From: CAZQFV01 sp964613665
Lineage (GTDB): Bacteria; Chloroflexota; Chloroflexia; DTKN01
Direction: 5' to 3'
DNA: 64,000 nt
Assembly: GCA_964613665.1 (NCBI GenBank)
Contig: CAZTIG010000010.1
Span: forward strand, 1-64,000
The notes below the pieces were generated by a model that searched no databases, was not told where the DNA came from, and saw nothing but the letters and a program-made list of their open reading frames with translations. Position 1 is the first letter of the stretch; each line of letters begins with the position of its first letter. The position numbers were made by a program, and so were the translations under genes. Below, in pieces: positions 8,630 to 17,889 of the stretch.

Positions 8630-9784
8630 CTACCTGCCCTGCCCCCCCTCCCGCGGCAGTCGCCGGCGCGGCCGGCGGCGGCCGTGGGAGGGCGGCGCGG
8701 CCGTGCCCGCCGGGGCCGCTTCCGGCGGCCGTGCATGCCGACCCGGGCCCGCCGGCGGCCGGGCAACCTGCCGCGGCCGCGGCGGGGCCGCGGCAATCCT
8801 CTCGGACGGCAACGCTGCCTCGGCTCCCGGGCCCTTTTTCTTGTGGCGGCGGTGGCGGCGGTGCTTGTCTGCCTGCTCGCCCGCGGCCGCCGCGCAGGAC
8901 TGCGCCGCGGCCTCCTCCTGGTGCTCCAGGAACAGTGGCCCATAGGCGGGCTGCGGGGCGACCAGCTGTCCCGCCTCCTCCATCTGGGCCGCGCGGGCCA
9001 GTTCTTCCAGCGTCGCCTCGACCGTCACCCCGGGGCGGACCTCCACCGTGGCCGTCTCCTTGGGCACGCTGATGGCCACCACGCGGCCCCGCCCGCGCAT
9101 GGTGGGCACCTCCGCGCCCACCTCGGGCAGGTGGGACTTGATCTCGCGGTACTGGTCGCACTCGTAGCTGAGGCAGCAGAGCAGCCGGCCGCAGACGCCG
9201 GAGATCTTGGTCGGGCTCAGCGGCAGGTCCTGTTCCTTGGCCATGCGCACCGAGATGCGCAAGAAATCCTGCAGCCAGGTAGCACAGCACAGCGGCCGGC
9301 CGCAGGTGCCCACACCGCCGAGCAGGCGGGCCTCATCGCGGGCGCCGATCTGCCGCAGCTCGATGCGCGCGCGGAACTCGCGGGCCAGCTCCTTGACCAA
9401 CTGGCGAAAGTCCACCCGCTTCTCGGCCGTGAAGTAGATCGTCAGTGAGCGGCCGTTGTAGGTGTACTCTGCCGCGACCAGGCGCATCGGCAAGTCGGCC
9501 TCGGCCACCCGCGCCCGCGCCCGCTCCAACGCCTCGGCCTCGCGCTCCTGCGCGCGCTCCATCCGGCGCAGGTCGGCCGCGACGGCCAGGCGCACCGCCG
9601 GCTTCAGCTCGCCCTGCACCTCCTCCGCCGCGATCTCGTGTGGGGGCACGACAACCCGGCCGATGTCCTGGCCACGGGCGGTCTCCACAATCACCCAGTC
9701 TCCAAAACCGAACTGCAGGTCCCCGGCCTCAAAGTCATAGAGCTGGCCCGGGTGCCGCAGGCGCACACTCACTACCCTGGGCAC
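8630..9784 (-). CDS. ricT: PSP1/RicT (YaaT) family protein
   Basis: 384 residues. It belongs to the RicT/YaaT family, in Bacillus a component of the RicA-RicF-RicT iron-sulfur complex that affects RNA maturation and phosphorelay. The paired cysteine motifs of the family are intact: TCGRPLCCATWLQDF and VCGRLLCCLSYE. The start is GTG 9784, 4 bases after an AAGGAGGA ribosome site and 17 bases after the holB stop; the frame remains open upstream but that part is antisense-like. The family core ends near residue 270. A tail of roughly 100 residues rich in Arg, Ala, Pro and Gly follows, which is unusual and probably disordered. The gene directly follows holB, the same adjacency as in Bacillus, which supports the assignment. 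Confidence 0.9.
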   Translation of the reverse strand: MPRVVSVRLRHPGQLYDFEAGDLQFGFGDWVIVETARGQDIGRVVVPPHEIAAEEVQGELKPAVRLAVAADLRRMERAQEREAEALERARARVAEADLPMRLVAAEYTYNGRSLTIYFTAEKRVDFRQLVKELAREFRARIELRQIGARDEARLLGGVGTCGRPLCCATWLQDFLRISVRMAKEQDLPLSPTKISGVCGRLLCCLSYECDQYREIKSHLPEVGAEVPTMRGRGRVVAISVPKETATVEVRPGVTVEATLEELARAAQMEEAGQLVAPQPAYGPLFLEHQEEAAAQSCAAAAGEQADKHRRHRRHKKKGPGAEAALPSERIAAAPPRPRQVARPPAGPGRHARPPEAAPAGTAAPPSHGRRRPRRRLPREGGQGR

Positions 9785-9801
9785 GCTGTCCTCCTTGCAT
9801 G

Positions 9802-10809
9802 CTATGTGACCACAGCCGGCAGCTGCAGCAGCAGGTCCTCGAACACCAGGCGCGGATTGACCTGCTCCTGCAAGTACTGCTGGGCCGAACGCAGCGCCTG
9901 CATGAAGTGGAAGGCTGCCTGCGGCGAGACTTGCCGGGCCGCCGCCCGCAGGGCACTGCCGCCATCCCGGTTCACCGCCAGGTCGTCGCAGCCCTGCGCC
10001 ACCAGCAGCAGGTCGCGCCACCAGCCCTGCCACCATTCCAGCAGTTCCAGAACGGCGCCGTGCTCACCGCGTTTCCACTCGCGCTCCTGCGCCTCGGCGA
10101 AGGCGAAACGGTCCAGCAGGCCAGTCCCCATGAGCCGCAGCAGCGTTGCCAGATGCTCCTCGCGCCGCTGCAGCAGGCCAGGATACTCCACCGCCTGGAT
10201 GGCCCATCCGGGCCGGCCGCGGCTCAGGGCCGCCAGCAGCCCGGCACGCTCCTCATCCACTCCCCAGCGCTCCACCAGCGCCTGGCGCACCTCCGCCTGA
10301 CTGGCCGGCCGCAGTGGCACGACCTGGCAGCGGGAGACGATCGTCGGCGGCAGCATGGCCTCGCTGAGCGCCACCAGCAGGAACACCACAAAAGGGGGCG
10401 GCTCCTCCAACGTCTTGAGGAGGGCGTTGGCCGCCTCCACGGTCATCGCCTCGGCATCCTCGATACGGTAGACCTTACGCCGGCCGGCAAAGGGACGCTC
10501 GGCCATGCCGGCGCGCATCTCGCGCACCACCGCGATTCCCAGCGTGCGGCGGCCGCCTGGCTGCACCTCCAGGTTCAGCGTGCGCAGGTCGGGATGGACC
10601 CCCGCCGCGGTCTTCCGGCAGGAGTCGCAGCGCTCGCAGGGCGCGCCCTCGTCCGCCTCACAGAGCAGCGCTCGGGCGAACCAGCGCGCCACGGTGCCCT
10701 TGCCCACCTGCGGCGGGCCGGTGAAGAGGTAGGCATGGGCCGCTTGCCCCAGCGCCAGATGCCGCGAGAGCAGGTCCATCGCCCAACGGTGACCAATGAC
10801 CGGCTGCAC
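9802..10809 (-). CDS. holB: DNA polymerase III, delta' subunit
   Basis: 335 residues. It is a clamp-loader subunit that helps load the sliding clamp at replication forks. It has the AAA+ N-terminal domain with a P-loop (GPPQVGKGT), the zinc-binding cluster C-x8-C-x2-C (CEADEGAPCERCDSC), an acidic Walker-B equivalent (VYRIEDAEAMT) and the sensor region of the family (LKTLEEPPPFVVFLL). GTG 10809 is chosen because GAGGAG lies 5 bases upstream and the product then begins PVIGHRWAMDLL, the usual start of HolB proteins. A longer frame to 10905 exists but lacks a ribosome site. ricT follows after 17 bases, so the two are translationally close. Confidence 0.92.
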   Translation of the reverse strand: MQPVIGHRWAMDLLSRHLALGQAAHAYLFTGPPQVGKGTVARWFARALLCEADEGAPCERCDSCRKTAAGVHPDLRTLNLEVQPGGRRTLGIAVVREMRAGMAERPFAGRRKVYRIEDAEAMTVEAANALLKTLEEPPPFVVFLLVALSEAMLPPTIVSRCQVVPLRPASQAEVRQALVERWGVDEERAGLLAALSRGRPGWAIQAVEYPGLLQRREEHLATLLRLMGTGLLDRFAFAEAQEREWKRGEHGAVLELLEWWQGWWRDLLLVAQGCDDLAVNRDGGSALRAAARQVSPQAAFHFMQALRSAQQYLQEQVNPRLVFEDLLLQLPAVVT

Positions 10810-10917
10810 AGGCAACTCCTCACGATCGGGCAGCTCTCGGCGGTCAGCCGGCGGTGCGTACCACACCGCTGGCCGGCCGGCGTGTTGCCGATGGCTGTTC
10901 GCCAACCGTCGGTTACT

Positions 10918-11979
10918 TCATCCTGGGGGCAGCTCCCCCAGCCCGGCCAGCGCCCGCGCCGCCGAAACCAGGCCGAACGAGCCGACCAACATCATGTCGC
11001 CGTACGGGGCGGCCCGCTGGTAACCCAACGGCCGGGCCACTTCCCGCCGCGGCCCGGTGACGATCACGGTAGCGAAGCGGCCTGTCTCCGCGGGATAGGA
11101 TCTCTCCACGCAGGCCCCATGCCCGTTCTCGGCATAGACCGCCCGGCCGGAGATGGTGCCGGCCTGCAGCTCCTCCACCCACCGCCCCAGGCGGGCCGTG
11201 TCCAGCAGCACCGTGTGGTGCTCAAAGAGTCCCAGCACCCGCTCGCCCTGGACCAGCACCGCCAGGGTGTGCTGGTTGCCCACGTTGACCACCACCAGGC
11301 CCTCCTGGCGGTGGGCGGCGGCACGCTCGTCCAGGAGCGCGCCCCACACGGCTGCAGCCCCCGTGTCCATGAGCAGCGCTCCCGGGAGCGCCTCCTGCAC
11401 GGCGCGCATACGCGTCAGGTGCGCCGGCACCTCCCGATAGGCCAGGGCACTCAGCAGTCCGCCGGAGGAGAGCAAGTCCTCCCACTGGCGGAAGCGGAAA
11501 TGGCGCTGGCTCTCGCCGGGAGACTCGCCGTGATCCTGCACGGCCACGGCAAAGGCATCGGGCCAATCGATGCCAAAGGCGGACAGGGCCGTCTGCAGCG
11601 CGGCGGCCTGGATGTCGCCGGTCTCCAGTCCAAGCGCCCCGGCAGGCGCTTCCTCGACAATCCGCACGCCCAGGGCGCGCACCTCCTCCAACTCGTCCCG
11701 GACGGTGCGGCCGGCCTCTGCGGTGGCGTAGACATGATACCCGGCGCGGATGTGGCGCTTGATCGCCGAGACGCAGGGACCCCCACCCATGCGCGGCCCG
11801 TGCAGGAAGACATCCCGGCCCGCTGCCGTGGCCTGGGCGATGCGCCGCCCCAGGATCGTCGTCGGCGAGGGCAGGATCATCTTGACACAGTTCTCCAGCG
11901 GCTGCGCCGGATCATAGAGCAGCACGTCCTGGGTGCCCGAGCCGATGTCGATGGCCAGAACTCGCCGTGCCGTATCCAT
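10918..11979 (-). CDS. DUF1786 actin-fold-like protein
   Basis: 353 residues. The N-terminus LAIDIGSGTQDVLLYD is the phosphate-1 signature of the ASKHA (actin/sugar kinase) fold, and the overall match is to the uncharacterised DUF1786 family. A later VVVNVGNQHTLAVLVQG resembles the second phosphate loop. An ATPase or kinase activity is therefore plausible but the substrate is unknown. Its ATG overlaps the TGA of the upstream phosphate-acyltransferase gene (TGATG), so the two are translationally coupled and probably work together. holB starts 108 bases downstream on the same strand. Confidence 0.75.
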   Translation of the reverse strand: MDTARRVLAIDIGSGTQDVLLYDPAQPLENCVKMILPSPTTILGRRIAQATAAGRDVFLHGPRMGGGPCVSAIKRHIRAGYHVYATAEAGRTVRDELEEVRALGVRIVEEAPAGALGLETGDIQAAALQTALSAFGIDWPDAFAVAVQDHGESPGESQRHFRFRQWEDLLSSGGLLSALAYREVPAHLTRMRAVQEALPGALLMDTGAAAVWGALLDERAAAHRQEGLVVVNVGNQHTLAVLVQGERVLGLFEHHTVLLDTARLGRWVEELQAGTISGRAVYAENGHGACVERSYPAETGRFATVIVTGPRREVARPLGYQRAAPYGDMMLVGSFGLVSAARALAGLGELPPG

Positions 11980-12908
11980 CACCCATCCCGAACCCGGCGG
12001 GGCTGGTTCGCCGCCAGGACGACGCCCAGGGCCATCGATACCACCTTGACCTCGTGCAGATCGGCACGCGAGCTGATGACCAGGGGCACCCGCGCCCCCA
12101 TCACCACGCCGGCCATGCGGCCGCGCACGAAAAAGGTGATCACCTTGGCCACGACGTTGCCGGTGTCCACGTCCGGAACGACCAGGATGTCGGCGTGGCC
12201 GGCCACCGGCCCGCGGGCACCGGCGATGGCCGCAGCCTTGGGCGAGACGGCGGTGTCCAGCGCCAGGGGACCGTCCACCAGCGCCCCCTCCACCCAACCC
12301 TGCTCGGCCATCTTGGCCAGAGCCAGCGCGTCCAGCGAGGCCGGAATGTGCGGGCTGAGGAGCTCGCTCGCCGCCACCAGGGCCACCTTGGGCTCGGCCA
12401 TCCCCAGGCGATGGGCCACCTCCACGGCGTTCTCCAGGATCTCCAGCTTCTGATCCACGGTGGGGTGGATGTTCACTCCCCCGTCGGTGATGAAGATGAA
12501 GCGGTCATAGCCGGGCACCTCAAAGACGCCCACGTGCGAGAGCAGGCTGCCGGTGCGCAGCCCGATGTCGCGGTTCAGGACAACGCTGAGCAGGCTCCCG
12601 GTGCTGACCGAGCCCTTCATCACCACGTCGGCCTCGCCCTCACGCGCCAGAAGCACAGCCCGGCGGATGGTCTTGCGGCTGTCCGGTTCGTCCAGCAGGC
12701 TCATTCCATACAGGCTGATCCCGTGTTCCTGCGCCGCCCGGTACATCCTCTCCACGTTGCCGACCAGGATGCACTTGACGAAACCCTCCTGGGTGGCATC
12801 CTGGGCGGCCAACAGGATCTCGTGCTCCTCCGCGCCGGCAATGACAACGCGCTTTGGCCCGAGCCGCTTGGCCTCGGCGAGCAGCTGATCGAAGTTGGTG
12901 ATGGCCAT
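11979..12908 (-). CDS. Phosphate acetyl/butyryltransferase family protein
   Basis: 309 residues, matching the PTA_PTB family (phosphate butyryltransferase length rather than long Pta). Such enzymes exchange CoA for phosphate on a short acyl group, feeding acyl-phosphate to a kinase for ATP. Recognisable blocks are VVMKGSVSTGSLLSVVLN, LLSHVGVFEVPGYDRFIFITDGGVN and a C-terminal PVAGHADILVVPDVDTGNV, typical of Ptb-like proteins. GAGGAGGT lies 3 bases before ATG 12908. No acetate or butyrate kinase is adjacent; the coupled downstream gene has an actin/kinase-like fold, which invites the idea that it fills a related role. A TTGCAA-17-TAGAAT promoter precedes the gene. Confidence 0.85.
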   Translation of the reverse strand: MAITNFDQLLAEAKRLGPKRVVIAGAEEHEILLAAQDATQEGFVKCILVGNVERMYRAAQEHGISLYGMSLLDEPDSRKTIRRAVLLAREGEADVVMKGSVSTGSLLSVVLNRDIGLRTGSLLSHVGVFEVPGYDRFIFITDGGVNIHPTVDQKLEILENAVEVAHRLGMAEPKVALVAASELLSPHIPASLDALALAKMAEQGWVEGALVDGPLALDTAVSPKAAAIAGARGPVAGHADILVVPDVDTGNVVAKVITFFVRGRMAGVVMGARVPLVISSRADLHEVKVVSMALGVVLAANQPRRVRDG

Positions 12909-12975
12909 CGGACCTCCTCGTCCTCCGGGATCAGGCAGCCAGGCTCCCGCCCGACCGATCGCACGACGCAGGCAG

Positions 12976-13004
12976 ATTCTACCATGCCGCGGGCGATTTT
13001 GCAA
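12976..13004 (-). promoter_or_regulatory. Promoter TTGCAA-17-TAGAAT for the acyltransferase operon
   Basis: On the minus strand TTGCAA (13004-12999) and TAGAAT (12981-12976) are 17 bases apart, about 70 bases before ATG 12908. It is divergent from the promoter at 13180. Confidence 0.6.
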
Positions 13005-13179
13005 AGAGCGGGATAGTGGAATCGCCCCAGGGTGCCCGGCAGAGCATGAACATGGCCAGAGGCTGCGCCACCCGGTCGGCGGAGCGGAAAGCACGGAGAA
13101 GGACATTGCCATCACCGGACAGGTGAACCAGCGTACGGGGCAAGTCCAGCCTATTGCGCTATCGCCGAGCGGATCGCAG

Positions 13180-13208
13180 TTGACACGGCGGCCTGGCCAT
13201 GCTATTCT
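13180..13208 (+). promoter_or_regulatory. Promoter TTGACA-17-TATTCT
   Basis: Consensus TTGACA (13180-13185) and TATTCT (13203-13208) at 17-base spacing, about 38 bases before ATG 13246. Confidence 0.65.
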
Positions 13209-13245
13209 GTGGCCCGTCGACATCGCCAAAGGAGTCCAGAGTCCT

Positions 13246-14667
13246 ATGCGCAGAGGGTGGATCATCGCCGTGTTGGTGCTGCTGCTCCTGTCGCTCCTGG
13301 CCAACGGCGGGCTCCTGTGGACCTATGGGAACATCGTGCCCGAGGTGCAGCGGCTGCAGCAGGACGTCGCCCGCCAGTCGCAGGAGCTGGACCGGCTTCG
13401 GCCGGACCGCGACGGCCTGGCCGAGCAGGTGCAGACACTGCAGCAGGAGAAGCAGCGCCTGGAAGAGGAGAACGCTCGCCTGCAGCAGGAGCTGAGCGCG
13501 CTGCAGAGCCGGGGCTCTCTCCTGGAGCAGCTGGACCGCCTGGAGGCCGAGGTCCGCGCCCTGCGGCGGCAGGTCCCCCCGGAGACGGTCCCCCGCGCCT
13601 ACGTCTCTGCCGAGGAGTTGCTGGACCGCCGCCAGGAGCGCTTCTCCGCTGCGCACAGCTCGGAGCAGGCGGTCACAGAGGCGCAGGTACTGGAGCTGCT
13701 GGGCCTGTTGGAACCGGGCACGGACATCTACCAGCTCCTGCTGGACCTGTCCTCTCCCCAGGCCGCGACGTTCTACGACGTGGGGGACGGCCGCCTGTAT
13801 GTCGGCCAGACGAGCGAGCTGGGCCCGCAGGAACGGGCGAGCTTCGTCCGCGAGTACCTCGACGCCTTGCAGGACCAAGTGCTCGACCTGGGAGCACAGG
13901 CCGAAGCCGTGGCCGACGACGCGGACCGCTCGCTGGCGCTGCAGGCTCTGGCGCAGGGGGATGCCGCGCTGGCCATGGAGCAGTACGCGCGGGAGCATCC
14001 CGACATCGCTTCTGTCGTGGCGGCCCTCAGCGGCACCGTGGGGCTCGACCTGGCCGGGCTGGAGGCCGCTCCGCCGGCCGTGCGGGCGGAGCTGCTCTTT
14101 CCCTACCAGGCCGGCCTGGACCTGGTCCGTCCGCTCCACACCGCGCGCGGCTGGGCCGGTGTGGACAGCGCCTGGGCCGACCCACCCCAGTCGACCGAGC
14201 AGGTCCTGCACCCCGATCGCTACCCCAGCGACAGGCCCGTGCTGGTGAGCCTGCCCGCACTGGGCAGCACCCTGGGCCCGGGTTGGCGCCTCCTGGGAGA
14301 GAACACGCTGGGGGAGTTCCGGCTGCGCCAGCACCTGGCGCTGTACCTGGAAGCCGACCAGGTGGACGAAGCGGCCACCGGCTGGGGTGGCGACCGCTAC
14401 GCCCTGTACGTGCACACCAACCGCCGCGTGGCCTGCCTGGTCGTGCGCCTGGTCTGGGACAGCCTGGCCGAGGCCCGCGAGTTCGCCGAGATCTACCCGG
14501 CGTATGCCGAGCAGCGCTACGGCGCGGCCGGCGAGGGCGAAGCTGTGGAGGGCATGTGGTGGGACGGCCAGCCGGGGCTATACCTGCAGCGCAGCGGGGA
14601 CGAGATCTGGCTGATCATGGCCCCCAGCCGGGAGGAAGCCGAGGAGGTCGCGCGGAAGCTGCGGTGA
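13246..14667 (+). CDS. Membrane-anchored coiled-coil protein of unknown function
   Basis: 473 residues. One N-terminal membrane helix (residues 5-25, WIIAVLVLLLLSLLANGGLLW) is followed by a long heptad-patterned coiled coil (about 30-115, LQQEKQRLEEENARLQQEL) and a globular region of about 350 residues that I do not recognise. With no signal cleavage site, the helix is likely an uncleaved anchor placing the globular part outside the membrane. The start is ATG 13246, with GGAG 12 bases upstream; the frame continues upstream to 12895 but that part reads antisense to the neighbouring gene and its promoter lies inside it. No partner gene is evident; pth and the B3/4 gene converge on it. Confidence 0.7.
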   Translation: MRRGWIIAVLVLLLLSLLANGGLLWTYGNIVPEVQRLQQDVARQSQELDRLRPDRDGLAEQVQTLQQEKQRLEEENARLQQELSALQSRGSLLEQLDRLEAEVRALRRQVPPETVPRAYVSAEELLDRRQERFSAAHSSEQAVTEAQVLELLGLLEPGTDIYQLLLDLSSPQAATFYDVGDGRLYVGQTSELGPQERASFVREYLDALQDQVLDLGAQAEAVADDADRSLALQALAQGDAALAMEQYAREHPDIASVVAALSGTVGLDLAGLEAAPPAVRAELLFPYQAGLDLVRPLHTARGWAGVDSAWADPPQSTEQVLHPDRYPSDRPVLVSLPALGSTLGPGWRLLGENTLGEFRLRQHLALYLEADQVDEAATGWGGDRYALYVHTNRRVACLVVRLVWDSLAEAREFAEIYPAYAEQRYGAAGEGEAVEGMWWDGQPGLYLQRSGDEIWLIMAPSREEAEEVARKLR

Positions 14668-14801
14668 GGAGGACCCAGCTTCCAGGTTGCAGGTTCCAGA
14701 TCGGGAGTCGCCGTGTGGCCGGACCGGTACGCCGTAGCATCGGCAGGTCAGCGCGTGGTTGCCGGGGGTGCCTGCCGCGTGATCGTGGAGGACAAGGCTC
14801 T

Positions 14802-15521
14802 TCAGACCGCACCCCGAACGAGCAGTTCTGCAGCCGGGGCCAGGGCTGTGGCCATCCCGGTCCGTACCTCGGCTCCGAAAAAGCGCTGCAGCGCGCCCGC
14901 CATCTCCTCCACCGCCGCCTGGACGGCACCCTGGCCCACCTCGGGCAGCCCGTCGATCGGCACAAAGACCGCGCGCGTCTCGGCGGTGATGCGGTCCTTG
15001 TGCCCCTGCCGCCAGACCCAGTGGCGCGTCAACACCTCGACGTCGTCCAGGTAGGCGATCTCGCCGGGGGCAGCCATCTCCACTTCCTCCGAGAACATCG
15101 CCCGGAAGGGCTCCCCGCCGCGGGTCGGGCCCAGGCGGACGTCCCCTATGATCGTCCCCAGGTCGTGGCCGCCCATGGGGATCTGGTGAACCAGGGAGAG
15201 CGCGTTGTACAGGTCTACCAGGGGCAGGATGCGCGGCAGGCCCTTGCCGGAGAGGGCGCGCCGGGCCAGGGCCTCGATCGAACTGGGGTACTTGACCCCG
15301 GAGAGCCCCAGCGACTGGAAGGCCCGCCTCCAGGGGGCAATCCGCGGGTGCTCCTGGGCCGGCCGGCCGCCCCACTCCTGCTGCAGCCGCTCCTCGGCGG
15401 CCGCCAGCAGGGCGGAGATCTCCGCGGGTCGCTCCGGCGGGCGCAGGCCCTGCCCCACGACCACGCCGATGACCAGGCCCGGGAACTGGACGAAGAGGGC
15501 AGGGTCCACATGGAACTGCAT
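14802..15521 (-). CDS. Stand-alone B3/4 (PheRS beta-like editing) domain protein
   Basis: 239 residues, matching the free-standing B3/4 domain family (COG3382), related to the editing domain of phenylalanyl-tRNA synthetase beta. Family blocks seen are KYPSSIEALARRALSGKGLP, LVDLYNALSLVHQIPMGGHD and VLTRHWVWRQGHKDR. A role in hydrolysing mischarged tRNA or amino-acid adducts is inferred from the fold. AGGAGAG lies 6 bases before ATG 15521. It follows pth on the same strand after 24 bases, so the two probably form an operon of translation quality-control genes. Confidence 0.82.
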   Translation of the reverse strand: MQFHVDPALFVQFPGLVIGVVVGQGLRPPERPAEISALLAAAEERLQQEWGGRPAQEHPRIAPWRRAFQSLGLSGVKYPSSIEALARRALSGKGLPRILPLVDLYNALSLVHQIPMGGHDLGTIIGDVRLGPTRGGEPFRAMFSEEVEMAAPGEIAYLDDVEVLTRHWVWRQGHKDRITAETRAVFVPIDGLPEVGQGAVQAAVEEMAGALQRFFGAEVRTGMATALAPAAELLVRGAV

Positions 15522-15545
15522 GGGTATCTCTCCTGAGGGAGCAAG

Positions 15546-16166
15546 TCAGCGATCGGGCGGGAGCTCCGCGGGCTGGCGGTTGAAGCGGTCCATGGCCACG
15601 GCCAGCCCCTCGGCCAGGAAACACTCCACGGCATCGGCGGCGCGCTCCAGGACGGGCGCCCAGACCGCGTCCTCCCGGGCAGTCAGCGGCTGAAGCACAA
15701 AGTCGATCGGGTCCATGTGCGGGTCGGCCGGCCGGCCGATGCCCACGCGCAGCCGGGGGAACTCTTCCGTGCCCAGGGCGGCGATGATCGAGCGCATGCC
15801 CTTGTGGCCGGCGGCGCTGCCCTGACCGCGCAGGCGGATCATCCCCAGCGGCAGGTCCAGCTCGTCGTAGATGACCAGGATGCGCTCCGGGGGCAGGCCC
15901 AGCCAGCGGCGCAGGCCGGCCACGGCCCGGCCGCTGCTGTTCATGAAGGTATAGGGGCGGGCCAGGACGACGGCCCGGCCGGCGATCGTGCCGTGACCGA
16001 GGCGTGCCTGGGCCCGTTTCTCGCGCAGGGCCAGCCCGTGCCGCTGCGCCAGCACGCCGACGACGCGAAAGCCGGCGTTGTGGCGGGTGCGGGCGTACTC
16101 CTCGCCGGGATTGCCCAGGCCGACGACCAGGTATTCCGCCGCGGGCGGATGCTTGAAGAAGGGCAT
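15546..16166 (-). CDS. pth: Peptidyl-tRNA hydrolase
   Basis: 206 residues, normal for bacterial Pth. It releases peptides from tRNAs dropped off the ribosome. The active-site set is present: Asn in VVGLGNPG, the catalytic His in TRHNAGF, and Asp in VIYDELDLPLG, plus RPYTFMNSSG. ATG 16166 has AGGAGG 5 bases upstream; in-frame ATGs at 16190 and 16217 are less well placed. A TTGCCG-17-TATCAT promoter precedes it. Confidence 0.95.
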   Translation of the reverse strand: MPFFKHPPAAEYLVVGLGNPGEEYARTRHNAGFRVVGVLAQRHGLALREKRAQARLGHGTIAGRAVVLARPYTFMNSSGRAVAGLRRWLGLPPERILVIYDELDLPLGMIRLRGQGSAAGHKGMRSIIAALGTEEFPRLRVGIGRPADPHMDPIDFVLQPLTAREDAVWAPVLERAADAVECFLAEGLAVAMDRFNRQPAELPPDR

Positions 16167-16188
16167 CGAAGCCTCCTGCTGGCACCCC

Positions 16189-16217
16189 ATGATACCACAG
16201 CCAGCGGGAAGCGGCAA
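16189..16217 (-). promoter_or_regulatory. Promoter TTGCCG-17-TATCAT for pth
   Basis: On the minus strand TTGCCG (16217-16212) and TATCAT (16194-16189) with a 17-base spacer, about 22 bases before the pth start. Confidence 0.55.
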
Positions 16218-16368
16218 GCTGGCTGACCACCTGGCCGGGATGCCGCAGCATGGCGATTTCGTCGCTCTCCGCGCACGCAGAGACTCCCCAACCGACCGTA
16301 TCCGCCGGCCTGGTTTCCCGTCATACTGAGAAGACAGCTGTCCGCCACCCGTGCCTCCGGAGGTGTTG

Positions 16369-17889
16369 ATGGGTGACTTTACGGCAATCCGGACCCGTGG
16401 GCAGACCCTGATCCTGATCGCTCTGTTGGTGGTAGCTCTGATCGCCTTTGTTGCCCTGGCCGTTGACGGCGCGAACGCCTACGCCGCCCGGCGCGAGGCC
16501 CAGAGCGCCGCCGACGGCGCAGCCATCGCCGGCACCTGGGTGATGGTGGAGTATGCCGGCGGCTCCCCCGTGGCCGACATCCTGCGCAAGGTCAACACCT
16601 ACGCCGAGTCCAACGGCGTGGCCGACACCAACGGCATACCCGGCGACCCCGTCAACAACAACGTCCTGGCCTACTACGTCGACGCGGACGGCAACCGCCT
16701 GCTCGACGACCAGGGCAACGAATGGGAGCTGCACACCGGCCCGCTGCTCCTGCCTTCTAGCGCCCACGGCATCGAGGCCGTGACCACGATCACCCGGTCG
16801 ACCTTCTTCGCCCGGGTCATCGGCGTGAACCAAGTGCAGGCCATGGCCACCGCTACCGCCAAGTACGAGATCGACGGCGGCATCCTGCCCATTGCCGTGA
16901 ACGAGTACTGGTACGGCAGCCAGGGGCACCTGGAGAACTGCCCATACGAACACTGCGGCCCTCCCTACAGCTTCGTCCGCGACCCCAGTCAACCGCCGCC
17001 CTTCCGCACCACCGACGGTGGACTCACATGGGAACGCAACAGCTGCCCCGATCCCTACAACGACAATACCTGCCAGGGACCCTACGAGGGCTACGGCGAG
17101 AACTTCGGCCAGGCCTTTTCCCTGATGGGACAGGACGCCTACCCAAACGATCCTTCCCGGCAGCCCCGCAGCGGCGTGGTGATCGATGTGCGCTACGACG
17201 CCCTTGTCGACGATGGGCAGTGGTACACGCTCGTGGCCGACAACCAGTTCCTGCCCAGCGCACCGCTGCCCCAGGGCCAGGGGCAGCACGCCGCCGAGGA
17301 GATCTTTATGCAGGGAGGGTACCGCCGGGTGCCGCTGCCCCGTGCCCTGCACGAGCCTCCGCCCGAGTTCTATGTCGAGGACTGGGGTTATTGCTGGGCC
17401 AACCCGCCCAGCGAGGACCACTGCTTCAATTACCCCAAGGAGGACCGCTCCGAACCGTACGACGTCCTGCAGTTTCTCTACGGCTCCGAATCAGGTCACC
17501 TGGCGCACTCCATGTATGACGATGGCAACTATGTGGACGGGCGCTACGCGCCTGGAGAACGCATCGTGATCATGGTCTACAATGGCGCTCCCGGAGAGAA
17601 CTGGGGAAGCCGCGGAAAGCAGAACGATACGGCCGTGGTCGTTGGCTACTTTGGGGCCATCATCGTCGGCTACGGCAACGAATTCGAGACCCCGGACCCT
17701 GGACCGGGCTGCACCCAATGCCGCTGCAACGGCACACCCGGCGACTGGCAGAGTTACACGCACTGCATCCGCAGCCAGGGCCAGCCGACGGGTGTGTACG
17801 GCATCGCCGCCCCAAACGCACCGCTGACCCTGGACCCCACCCGGCTGTTGCAGGAGTTCTTGCCGAAGAAGATCGTCCTGATCCGCTGA
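16369..17889 (+). CDS. TadE/G-like secreted or pilus-assembly protein
   Basis: 506 residues. The N-terminus (RGQTLILIALLVVALIAFVA, then LAVDGANAYAARREAQSAAD) is the TadE/TadG-like signature of Flp-pilus-associated proteins: a single membrane helix followed by an Ala-rich amphipathic segment. The remaining 440 residues are an extracytoplasmic domain rich in Tyr, Asn, Asp and Pro with several Cys (CPYEHCGPPY, CTQCRC) and no recognised enzyme motif. The start is ATG 16369, 6 bases after GGAGG; an upstream ATG at 16351 is weaker. No tad secretion genes lie nearby, so the export route is uncertain. Confidence 0.75.
   Translation: MGDFTAIRTRGQTLILIALLVVALIAFVALAVDGANAYAARREAQSAADGAAIAGTWVMVEYAGGSPVADILRKVNTYAESNGVADTNGIPGDPVNNNVLAYYVDADGNRLLDDQGNEWELHTGPLLLPSSAHGIEAVTTITRSTFFARVIGVNQVQAMATATAKYEIDGGILPIAVNEYWYGSQGHLENCPYEHCGPPYSFVRDPSQPPPFRTTDGGLTWERNSCPDPYNDNTCQGPYEGYGENFGQAFSLMGQDAYPNDPSRQPRSGVVIDVRYDALVDDGQWYTLVADNQFLPSAPLPQGQGQHAAEEIFMQGGYRRVPLPRALHEPPPEFYVEDWGYCWANPPSEDHCFNYPKEDRSEPYDVLQFLYGSESGHLAHSMYDDGNYVDGRYAPGERIVIMVYNGAPGENWGSRGKQNDTAVVVGYFGAIIVGYGNEFETPDPGPGCTQCRCNGTPGDWQSYTHCIRSQGQPTGVYGIAAPNAPLTLDPTRLLQEFLPKKIVLIR

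Noticed and set aside
9445..12453. 1002-codon plus-strand frame
   Set aside because: It runs antisense through ricT, holB, DUF1786 and the acyltransferase, all of which have strong family motifs and ribosome sites on the minus strand.
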